In this document: piece by piece, positions 1 through 5,143 of the stretch | How positions within the stretch are numbered: the stretch's first letter is position 1 | Layout: each line of letters starts with the position of its first letter | Origin: CAISDH01 sp964398805 | GTDB taxonomy: Archaea; Micrarchaeota; Micrarchaeia; Micrarchaeales; Micrarchaeaceae | Reading direction: 5' to 3' | Assembly: GCA_964398805.1 (NCBI GenBank) | Contig: CAYNNI010000001.1 | Coordinates: forward strand, 1-11,819 | Length of the DNA: 11,819 bases | Program-made: the position numbers and the translations under genes | Notes under the pieces: generated by a model | Database searches by the model: none | Seen by the model: the letters and a program-made list of their open reading frames with translations, nothing else | What the model was told of the DNA's origin: nothing

Positions 1-231
1 CTACAAATTCCAATCAAGAGCGATAAAGATAAAAAAATAGATAATCTTGTTAATAAAATGTTTCAGCTAAACGAAAAATTGCTTGAAATCGGTGATAAAC
101 AATCAGATCAACATGAAAAAATTAATACTGCAAGAAATGAAATCGATTACGAAATAGATGAATTAGTTTATAAGGTATATGAAATAACAGAAGAAGAAAA
201 GAAAATAATTGAAGAGAGCTTGAATAAGTAA
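1..231 (+). CDS. C-terminal end of an N-6 DNA methylase / Type IIG restriction-modification protein (5' truncated by window)
   Basis: Frame 1 is open from the first base to a TAA at 229-231 and gives 76 residues with no start in view. The product is rich in Lys, Glu, Ile and Asn. It ends in a helical segment with IDELVYKVYEITEEEKKII, which resembles the C-terminal tail after the TaqI-like target-recognition domain of Eco57I/Type IIG methylase-nucleases and related N-6 methylases. Those proteins methylate adenine in a target site and often cleave DNA. The methylase core is outside the window, so the assignment rests on this tail alone. Base composition is very AT-rich, unlike every downstream gene, which points to horizontal acquisition. 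It could also be the tail of a Type I HsdM or HsdS-like protein. Confidence 0.6.
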   Translation, partial: LQIPIKSDKDKKIDNLVNKMFQLNEKLLEIGDKQSDQHEKINTARNEIDYEIDELVYKVYEITEEEKKIIEESLNK

Positions 232-260
232 TGGCTAAGCATTCAACTAAGGATTCAAAC

Positions 261-288
261 AAAAGATTGTGAAATCTCTTTCTGTCAT
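261..288 (+). terminator. Possible stem-loop terminator after the methylase gene
   Basis: An inverted repeat AGATT/AATCT (264-268 and 273-277, loop GTGA) is followed by the pyrimidine-rich run CTTTCTGTC. It lies 30 bases after the methylase stop. The stem is only 5 bp, so this is weak support. Confidence 0.25.
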
Positions 289-409
289 GCTAAAACTATC
301 TTAGAATCATGCCGCATAATGCACGAAATTTACCGACGACAAAATCTGGGCTTCGCCGACAGAATGGGGGTGCAAAATGTGTCTGCTATATATAACCCCT
401 TCAGCAGGA

Positions 410-484
410 TGCTCCCGCCGGGATTTGAACCCGGGCCTCGGCCTTGAGAGGACCGTGTCCTTGACCAGGCTAGACGATGGGAGC
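410..484 (-). tRNA. tRNA-Glu (anticodon CTC)
   Basis: Read on the minus strand, this folds into a complete intronless cloverleaf. The acceptor stem GCTCCCA pairs with CGGGAGC (one G-U), the anticodon stem CGGTC pairs with GGCCG around the loop CTCTCAA, and the T-loop is TTCAAAT. Anticodon CTC reads GAG (Glu). The discriminator base is A at 410 and no CCA is encoded. A TATA-like box lies 21-28 bp upstream. The 3' end points at the AT-rich DNA at the left edge of the window, the usual arrangement when an element has integrated at a tRNA 3' end. Confidence 0.95.
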
Positions 485-504
485 CGCTATATTGTGGGAG
501 GGAA

Positions 505-512
505 AAATAATT
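505..512 (-). promoter_or_regulatory. Putative TATA box for tRNA-Glu
   Basis: On the minus strand the sequence AATTATTT lies 21-28 bp before the tRNA 5' end, the expected spacing for an archaeal TATA box. It overlaps the stop codon of the upstream 263-aa gene. Confidence 0.45.
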
Positions 513-1302
513 AGTGGTGTGCCTTCCTGACGAGCCGGCGCATCTTATCGGACCTGACGCTGACGGTCCCGAGCCTCTCCGCGACAGCGTCGAGCGCCAC
601 CGCGCCGTGCGACGTGGAGAACTCTATCGCGTCGAGTATGAAGTCGCGCTTCGCGCGTTCGTCGCTCTCAGGGTTTATTATGCCGTACTCGATCGACTTT
701 ATCCTAGAATCGAGCTTCGTGAGGCTGCCCGAGAACTCCGCAGTGCATTCCTCGGAGGAATGCTCCAGCGCTATGCGCTGCCTGAGGCGCATCACCTGCA
801 GCGCTGCGGTGCTGGCATCGTAAAGCAGCCTGAACGGCTTCTTGTACAGCGCGATCTCTATGCCCGTTATGGCGGAATGCTTCGGCTTGCCGCTGCTCGC
901 CATCAGCGCTGGCACTAGCAGCAGGTTGTTCTCCGGCCTTATGCCGTCGACAACGTGCGCCGATGCCATGTCTATGTAGCCGCGGCGCTCCTTCCCGTCC
1001 ATGGCGTAGAAGAGGCTGACGTAATTGCTCACCGCGGACTTCATGTTCATGTACGAAAGCGTGGAGTCTATCTCTACGCTGGACTGCAGCAGCTTCGCCA
1101 GCACCCTGAGCGTGTTGAGGTGCACGAGAAGCTTCTGCCTGCACGAGGTTGCGCGCGATCCCTTTGGCGCGCGCGCGCTGAGCCTCGCGTATGATATCGC
1201 GTAGATGAGAGACTGGAACGGGAGAAGGTTGGCCCTGCAGCATATTTCCTTGAAAAGCTGAGTTTCCTTTCTATTTGCCTGCAGCGGCTTGGTTCTCTCC
1301 AA
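511..1302 (-). CDS. Hypothetical protein, 263 aa, family not recognised
   Basis: A long reading frame with the GC-rich codon use of the surrounding genes, ending at TAA just before tRNA-Glu. I do not recognise the family. The protein is soluble and basic at its N-terminus, has no signal peptide or membrane segment, and looks largely helical. The last ~40 residues (from DFILDAIEF through SVRSDKMRRL) could be a small winged-helix-like DNA-binding domain, but that is only a guess from pattern. An in-frame TGA lies a few codons upstream and there is no ATG before residue ~84, so the first residue must be the TTG at 1302. The GGGGCGAT just upstream is a weak Shine-Dalgarno-like match. A TATA-like TTGTTAAAAG at 1361-1370 would give a leader of roughly 40 nt. 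The call as a real gene is fairly safe; the function is unknown. Confidence 0.7.
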   Translation of the reverse strand: MERTKPLQANRKETQLFKEICCRANLLPFQSLIYAISYARLSARAPKGSRATSCRQKLLVHLNTLRVLAKLLQSSVEIDSTLSYMNMKSAVSNYVSLFYAMDGKERRGYIDMASAHVVDGIRPENNLLLVPALMASSGKPKHSAITGIEIALYKKPFRLLYDASTAALQVMRLRQRIALEHSSEECTAEFSGSLTKLDSRIKSIEYGIINPESDERAKRDFILDAIEFSTSHGAVALDAVAERLGTVSVRSDKMRRLVRKAHH

Positions 1303-1360
1303 TTGTATCGCCCCGGTGCTGGGAAGGTCTCAGGTCGGAGAGAATACTTGCATAGAAAGA

Positions 1361-1370
1361 CTTTTAACAA
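1361..1370 (-). promoter_or_regulatory. Candidate TATA box for the 263-aa hypothetical gene
   Basis: TTGTTAAAAG on the minus strand is the only AT-rich block in the GC-rich interval upstream of the TTG start. Its position implies transcription from about 1340 with a short leader. Confidence 0.3.
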
Positions 1371-1427
1371 TGTGAGCGGGAAAGGATGCCGCAGTGGGAG
1401 CGCACGCGCGGGAGCAGGTTCAACAAA

Positions 1428-1437
1428 GTTTATAAGC
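1428..1437 (+). promoter_or_regulatory. TATA box for the 38-aa membrane peptide
   Basis: GTTTATAAGC is a strong archaeal TATA-box match inside a GC-rich stretch. It is centred 27-30 bp upstream of the ATG at 1461, so transcription would start at or next to that codon (a leaderless mRNA). Confidence 0.6.
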
Positions 1438-1460
1438 GGAAGCTCTCAACCGTAAGTGAC

Positions 1461-1577
1461 ATGGATGTTGATGCGGCTATGCATAATGCACGAAAAAAGA
1501 TAATCGGCTCAGCGGTGGCGGTGCTCGCCCTCGCGCTGATGGAGGTGGCGCTGGCAGCCAGACGGTTCTGCAAGTAG
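1461..1577 (+). CDS. Small single-pass membrane peptide (38 aa), unknown function
   Basis: A short frame from ATG 1461 to TAG 1575-1577. The product has a polar N-terminus with basic residues (NARKK), one hydrophobic segment at about residues 15-32 (IGSAVAVLALALMEVALA), and a basic end (RRFCK). A longer reading from ATG 1386 is possible (63 aa), but the strong TATA box at 1428-1437 sits inside it and places the transcription start at 1461. I therefore prefer the leaderless 38-residue form. The stop lies 2 bp from the convergent stop of the DUF460 gene. No family is recognised. It may be a small membrane peptide or a fortuitous frame behind a real promoter. Confidence 0.45.
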   Translation: MDVDAAMHNARKKIIGSAVAVLALALMEVALAARRFCK

Positions 1578-1579
1578 CG

Positions 1580-2053
1580 CTACCTTCTGCGCACTTCGAT
1601 GCCTGCCATTGCCTCGCTCACCGAGTGCTTGCGTATTACCTTCGCCTTTATCTCGTCGACGTTTTCTATGCCGCTCAGCGCGGCTATGCGCGCCACGTGG
1701 TTCAGCTTGTTCGCGAACGCGTTGTAGGCCTTTATCGCAGCGAAATACGCGTCGCGCTCGTGGATGTCGCGTATGGGTGCGCGATCCGCCGTGATGCGCT
1801 TCTCGCTCATGCTGAACTCGCGTTCGGGAGTGAAAATCCTCGCGTTGAACGCGGCGTTTATCTTCCTTACAAGAAGACTGGGCACCGGCTTGTCACCTGC
1901 GACTATCACAGGAGTGCCTATCTCCCTTATATGTGCTATGATGCCCTCGAGGCCTGCGAACCTCAGGTGCATGCTCGTTACAAGGGAGCCATTGAAGTCT
2001 ACGCACGCTATTCCACACGTCTTTCCCGCGTCTATGCCCACTATCAGGTCCAT
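1580..2053 (-). CDS. DUF460 (COG2433) RNase H-like / RuvC-like domain protein, short form
   Basis: 157 aa beginning MDLIVGIDAGKTCGIACVD, the first strand of an RNase H-like fold with the conserved Asp in GIDAG. It is followed by PVIVAGDKP (~48-56), a FNARIFTPERE block (~69-79), and HERDAYFAAIKAY (~98-110) carrying another acidic residue. These are signatures of the archaeal DUF460/COG2433 family, predicted nucleases of unknown substrate. Many archaeal members are much longer, adding a coiled coil and a second domain; this one contains only the nuclease-like domain. The ATG is 1 base after the stop of the DsbA-like gene, so the two are very likely co-transcribed and perhaps translationally coupled. 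Function beyond the fold is inference. Confidence 0.8.
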   Translation of the reverse strand: MDLIVGIDAGKTCGIACVDFNGSLVTSMHLRFAGLEGIIAHIREIGTPVIVAGDKPVPSLLVRKINAAFNARIFTPEREFSMSEKRITADRAPIRDIHERDAYFAAIKAYNAFANKLNHVARIAALSGIENVDEIKAKVIRKHSVSEAMAGIEVRRR

Positions 2054-2054
2054 C

Positions 2055-3101
2055 TCAGCCCTTTACCTGGTTCACGGAGTAGTTTATCGCAGCATCGAGC
2101 GTCTGGGGTATGGTCGCGTACTTGCAGTTCAGCACGAACTCCGGCGTCGCGATGATATTGTAGAAGCTCGCGAGCTGCGCCTGGCGGTTCAGCGAGGATA
2201 CCGAGTCTGTCATGCAGGCGCCGAACGAGCTCATGTTCAGGCTCGAGCCCTGGGCGACGTCGTACAGCGTGTTGTTGTAGAGGGGCACGCCCATGTACGC
2301 TATGCTCAGATTGGAAAGGAACGCGCGGAAGCTGCCGGCGCTCTGCTTCGAGGCGCAGGACAGGTACCTGCCGAGGAGCTGCGTGGTGTCCTGGCCGTAT
2401 CCGCCATAGAATCTTATCGCGCTTCCGCCGAAGATGAAGTAGTAGCTCATGTTGATGGCGGTGCCGTAGCGCTCGGTCGCGTTGAGCGCGGCGTATAGCG
2501 CAGGCATGGCACCCGTGGCGTACGGGTCTGTTATCGCGTACACGGGCACGGGCTCGGAGGTCGTGCACAGCGACTTGCCGTACATGCCCACGACCCCTGG
2601 CGCGACTACGGTATCGTTAGTGTATAGCATGGGCTTTATCGCGGGATAGTAGGAATATGCCAGCGAAAGGTTGGAGTCGTACAGCAGCACGGAGAAGTTG
2701 AACAGCGTGTTGTCGAACGGGTTCCTTGACGGGATGGTGACGAACCATTCGCCCTGGCCCAGCAGGTACGCTGCCGTTGACCTGTTGATGAGCGCGTAGT
2801 ATGGGAGCAGCGACAGCGAAGTGTTCACCGTTGCGTATGACGCGAGGGCCCGCGATGCAGCGGCAAGCGCCTGGGTGCCGTTGTGCCTCGGCATGACGCA
2901 CGTGCCGTTCACCGCGCCATAGGCGCAGTTCTGTATCACGACGCCGGGCTTGAACGCGGAGAGCGCGAACGCCAGCGCCACAAGTATGACCACGAGCGCG
3001 ATCAGCGATATGTGCAGGTAGTCAAGACCGAAGTTCTTGAAGGCGGGCCTTATTATGTACACGGGCGCGCTGCCCTTCCGTATCTGGCTTTTTTCTGGCA
3101 T
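2055..3101 (-). CDS. Membrane-anchored DsbA/thioredoxin-fold-like protein lacking the CXXC motif
   Basis: 348 aa with a short cytoplasmic N-terminus, one membrane helix at about 31-50, and a large outside domain. Residues ~186-345 follow the order of a DsbA-like thioredoxin fold: a strand VPVYAITDPY (187-194) where the active site should start; a helical insert with LGRYLSCASKQSAGSFRAFL (243-262); then a FGACMTDS helix (293-300) and ATPEFVLNCKY (318-328) in the position of the cis-Pro loop. The expected Cys-X-X-Cys after DPY is ATGA (195-198), so classical disulfide oxidoreductase chemistry is unlikely. Six cysteines remain at 59, 68, 179, 249, 296 and 326. Thirteen N-X-S/T sequons fit an extracytoplasmic, possibly N-glycosylated protein. 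The ATG is 10 nt after the 3' end of tRNA-Arg. The fold is an inference from pattern, so the confidence in the gene is higher than in the family. Confidence 0.65.
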   Translation of the reverse strand: MPEKSQIRKGSAPVYIIRPAFKNFGLDYLHISLIALVVILVALAFALSAFKPGVVIQNCAYGAVNGTCVMPRHNGTQALAAASRALASYATVNTSLSLLPYYALINRSTAAYLLGQGEWFVTIPSRNPFDNTLFNFSVLLYDSNLSLAYSYYPAIKPMLYTNDTVVAPGVVGMYGKSLCTTSEPVPVYAITDPYATGAMPALYAALNATERYGTAINMSYYFIFGGSAIRFYGGYGQDTTQLLGRYLSCASKQSAGSFRAFLSNLSIAYMGVPLYNNTLYDVAQGSSLNMSSFGACMTDSVSSLNRQAQLASFYNIIATPEFVLNCKYATIPQTLDAAINYSVNQVKG

Positions 3102-3111
3102 TTTATCATCA

Positions 3112-3226
3112 CGGGCTCGGCGGGATTTCCCTAAACCTTAAAGCAGTCAAGGATTTAAGGCTTATTTTGAACCCGCGACCTTCACCTTAGGAGGATGTCG
3201 CTCTATCCAAGCTGAGCTACGAGCCC
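3112..3226 (-). tRNA. tRNA-Arg (anticodon CCT) with a 40-nt intron in the T-loop
   Basis: On the minus strand the 5' part reads GGGCTCG-TA-GCTC...GAGC, an anticodon arm ACATC-CTCCTAA-GGTGA (A27-A43 mismatched, one U-G), and a 5' T-stem GCGGG followed by TTCAAA. The matching 3' T-stem CCCGC and acceptor strand CGAGCCC (7 of 7 pairs with GGGCTCG) appear only after 40 extra bases. Removing these restores a normal T-loop TTCAAAT and a complete cloverleaf with discriminator G at 3112. Anticodon CCT reads AGG. The insertion lies in the T-loop (between positions 56 and 60), not at the common 37/38 site. It could alternatively be a disrupted tRNA gene, but the intact flanking stems argue for splicing. 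It is 31 bp downstream of argS on the same strand. Confidence 0.85.
3129..3168 (-). other. Non-canonical T-loop intron of tRNA-Arg(CCT)
   Basis: Forty AT-rich bases; the exact ends are ambiguous by up to 3 nt because AAA occurs at both junctions (3129-3168 through 3126-3165). The intron folds on itself into an 11-bp stem TAAGCCTTAAA/TTTAAGGTTTA (one G-U) with an 11-nt loop. Between this stem and the tRNA T-stem is a symmetric 7x7 internal loop (TTCAAAA opposite GGGAAAT). That has the 3+4+3 spacing of a bulge-helix-bulge, but the central four positions do not pair. Splicing would therefore need an endonuclease that accepts relaxed motifs, as described for the three-unit enzyme of ARMAN archaea. 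Confidence 0.75.
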
Positions 3227-3248
3227 GCGTGTATTAGTGAAAAACAGT

Positions 3249-3256
3249 ATTTAATA
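3249..3256 (-). promoter_or_regulatory. TATA box for tRNA-Arg
   Basis: TATTAAAT on the minus strand lies 23-30 bp before the tRNA 5' end, immediately after the argS stop codon. The tRNA can thus have its own promoter even though it follows argS closely. Confidence 0.5.
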
Positions 3257-3257
3257 A

Positions 3258-5141
3258 TTACATCTTCTGCAGCGCGTCTATGCCGAGCACGCCAAGGGCG
3301 CGGGCCATCGCCTTCTCGTACGCGAGCGTGAGCGCCAGCCTGGCGCCGCGCTGCCTCGCGTCCGGCGCCTTCAGCACCGGCACCTGCTCGTAGAACCTGC
3401 CGAACGCGTATGCGAGGTCGCTCGCGTATTCCGCGATGACGTTCGGACGGAGCTCCCTGCACGCCTTCTCGGCCATCGGAGCCAGCAGGGATATCTGCTT
3501 CACCAGTGCGAACTCGCAGTCGCTGGCTGCTGCGGACGCGTCCGCATTCGCGGCATCGGAGGCGTCGAAGCGGCCGTCCTCGAGCATGCGGACCGCGCGC
3601 GCGTGCATGTACTGGCAGTATGGCCCCGAGGCGCCCTCGAAGTTTAGCGCGCGCTCCCACGAGAACTGTATCTGCTTCTCGGGAGAGAAGCGCAGGTACT
3701 CGAACTTTATCGACGCGACAGCCACGCTTCTTGCTATCTTCCACGCCTCCTGCTCCGAGAGGCTGAAGCGGGTGCCCATGGCGGCGCGCGCCTTTGATGT
3801 CGCTTCTTCCAGGAGATGGTCTGCGGTGTAGCCCTCGAGCCAGGTGCCCTTCCTTCCGGAAAGCCCGCCCTCGACCTCGACCCTGCCGTAGCTCATGTGC
3901 ACCACGCTCTCCGCTGCGCGCACGTCGCCTATGGCGCGGAAAGCGAACGCAAGGATCATCTGCGGGAGATCCTGCTTCGCGTCCACAAGATTTATTGCCA
4001 GGCTGGCGTTGCCGAAAGGCATGGAAACGCCGTCGGGCGCGGTGGTGTAGATCGGCTTGCCGTCAGGCCTCGCCTCCATGAACTTCGCATACTTGAACGT
4101 GTTTGCTATTATCCCGAGCTTCCACATGTGGTGCGCGATGTCCTTCGCGAGGTACGTCGGAGTCCCGTCGCTGCGCACAAGGACGCGCACGTCCTCCCGC
4201 AGCCCGGAAAGCGCTGGCGGCAGGTCCTTCATCGCGTTGAGGTCCAGTACGACGCAGTTTGCGTACTTGCCTTCCTTCGGCTTTTCGATGACCTTCGACC
4301 TTTCCATCAATGCCAGCGCCTTGCTCAGGAACTCCTCGCGCACTATGTCGCTCTCCCAGACGAGCAGGTCGTGGTATATCTTGTAGTTGAATGCGGTCTC
4401 GTATTGCGCCTCGACGCACCTCCTGGCGAGGTCACGCGCCATCTTAGCCTCGTAGGTGCCGTCCTGCTCCATCAGGGACAGCACCTTCGCGACCTCCGCC
4501 TTTACATCCGCGCCCCGCTCCTCGACGGCCTTGCTCACCGCCACGTATTGCTCGCCGAGCCAGTAGTCGAACTTGCCCTCGGGCTTGTTGTTTAAGTGCA
4601 TGACCCCCCACAGGCTCTCCGCCACTTGCAGGCCCAGATCGTCTATGTAGTTTTCCCGTTCGACATCGTAGCCGCACTCGATGTGAAGGTGCGAAACGAC
4701 ATCGCCGAGTATGGAGTTCCTCAGGTGACCGACGTGCCAGGGCTTGTTTGGATTGACGCCTGCGGATTCCACTATGACCTTGGAGCCGTTGCCAAGCGCG
4801 GACAGCGCGGCGCCCATCGACAGCGCGTGCCTCACGACATCGTGCGCGAACCTTTCGCGGTCGAGATGGAAATTCAGGTATGCGTTCTCGACAGTCATCT
4901 CCTTGAGGTATCCCGCCATCTTCACCGCGCCCTTTACCCTGTCCGCGATATCGACGGGGCTCTTCTTGTACGCCTTCGCAAGGCTGAACGCCACGGACGA
5001 AGAAAAATCGCCGAACGACCTTGACACGGATATCGTCGTGCCTATGCCGTCGCACTTGTATCCCAGGGATGAGAGCGCCTTGGAAAGCGCATCGGATATT
5101 TCCTGGACGGCAGCGTGATACGGCGTTTGCTTTTCCGTCAA
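3258..5141 (-). CDS. argS: Arginyl-tRNA synthetase
   Basis: 627 aa, a full-length class I synthetase that charges tRNA-Arg with arginine. An N-terminal additional domain (~1-115) is followed by the catalytic core. The HIGH motif is HVGH (136-139) within NPNKPWHVGHLRNSILGD, then ENYIDDLGLQ (163-172). The ATP/substrate region is TPTYLAKDIAHHMWK (327-341), and a KMSKS-loop equivalent reads LSGRKGTW (427-434). The C-terminal helical anticodon-binding domain contains the ArgRS hallmark QYMHARAVRML (510-520). The start is TTG: GAGGT sits 4 nt upstream and the preceding nnr stop is 2 nt away, so this start is well placed and coupled to nnr. A short Ala/Asp-rich linker (~527-541) sits in the anticodon-binding domain. 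Its cognate tRNA-Arg(CCT) lies directly downstream. Confidence 0.97.
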   Translation of the reverse strand: MTEKQTPYHAAVQEISDALSKALSSLGYKCDGIGTTISVSRSFGDFSSSVAFSLAKAYKKSPVDIADRVKGAVKMAGYLKEMTVENAYLNFHLDRERFAHDVVRHALSMGAALSALGNGSKVIVESAGVNPNKPWHVGHLRNSILGDVVSHLHIECGYDVERENYIDDLGLQVAESLWGVMHLNNKPEGKFDYWLGEQYVAVSKAVEERGADVKAEVAKVLSLMEQDGTYEAKMARDLARRCVEAQYETAFNYKIYHDLLVWESDIVREEFLSKALALMERSKVIEKPKEGKYANCVVLDLNAMKDLPPALSGLREDVRVLVRSDGTPTYLAKDIAHHMWKLGIIANTFKYAKFMEARPDGKPIYTTAPDGVSMPFGNASLAINLVDAKQDLPQMILAFAFRAIGDVRAAESVVHMSYGRVEVEGGLSGRKGTWLEGYTADHLLEEATSKARAAMGTRFSLSEQEAWKIARSVAVASIKFEYLRFSPEKQIQFSWERALNFEGASGPYCQYMHARAVRMLEDGRFDASDAANADASAAASDCEFALVKQISLLAPMAEKACRELRPNVIAEYASDLAYAFGRFYEQVPVLKAPDARQRGARLALTLAYEKAMARALGVLGIDALQKM

Positions 5142-5143
5142 AT

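Noticed and set aside
231..273. 13-codon frame starting at an ATG overlapping the methylase stop
   Set aside because: Too short, no family signal, and the overlap alone is weak evidence.
382..397. TATA-like sequence GCTATATATAACC in the gap before tRNA-Glu
   Set aside because: No convincing gene or RNA follows at the right distance on either strand; it may be a leftover of the AT-rich island.
1386..1460. Upstream extension of the small membrane peptide to 63 aa
   Set aside because: The strong TATA box lies inside this extension and predicts transcription from about 1461.
3098..3111. GTGATGA just after tRNA-Arg on the minus strand, resembling a C box of a C/D sRNA
   Set aside because: No D box (CTGA) or C'/D' pair follows at a suitable distance, and the bases run into the start codon of the DsbA-like gene.
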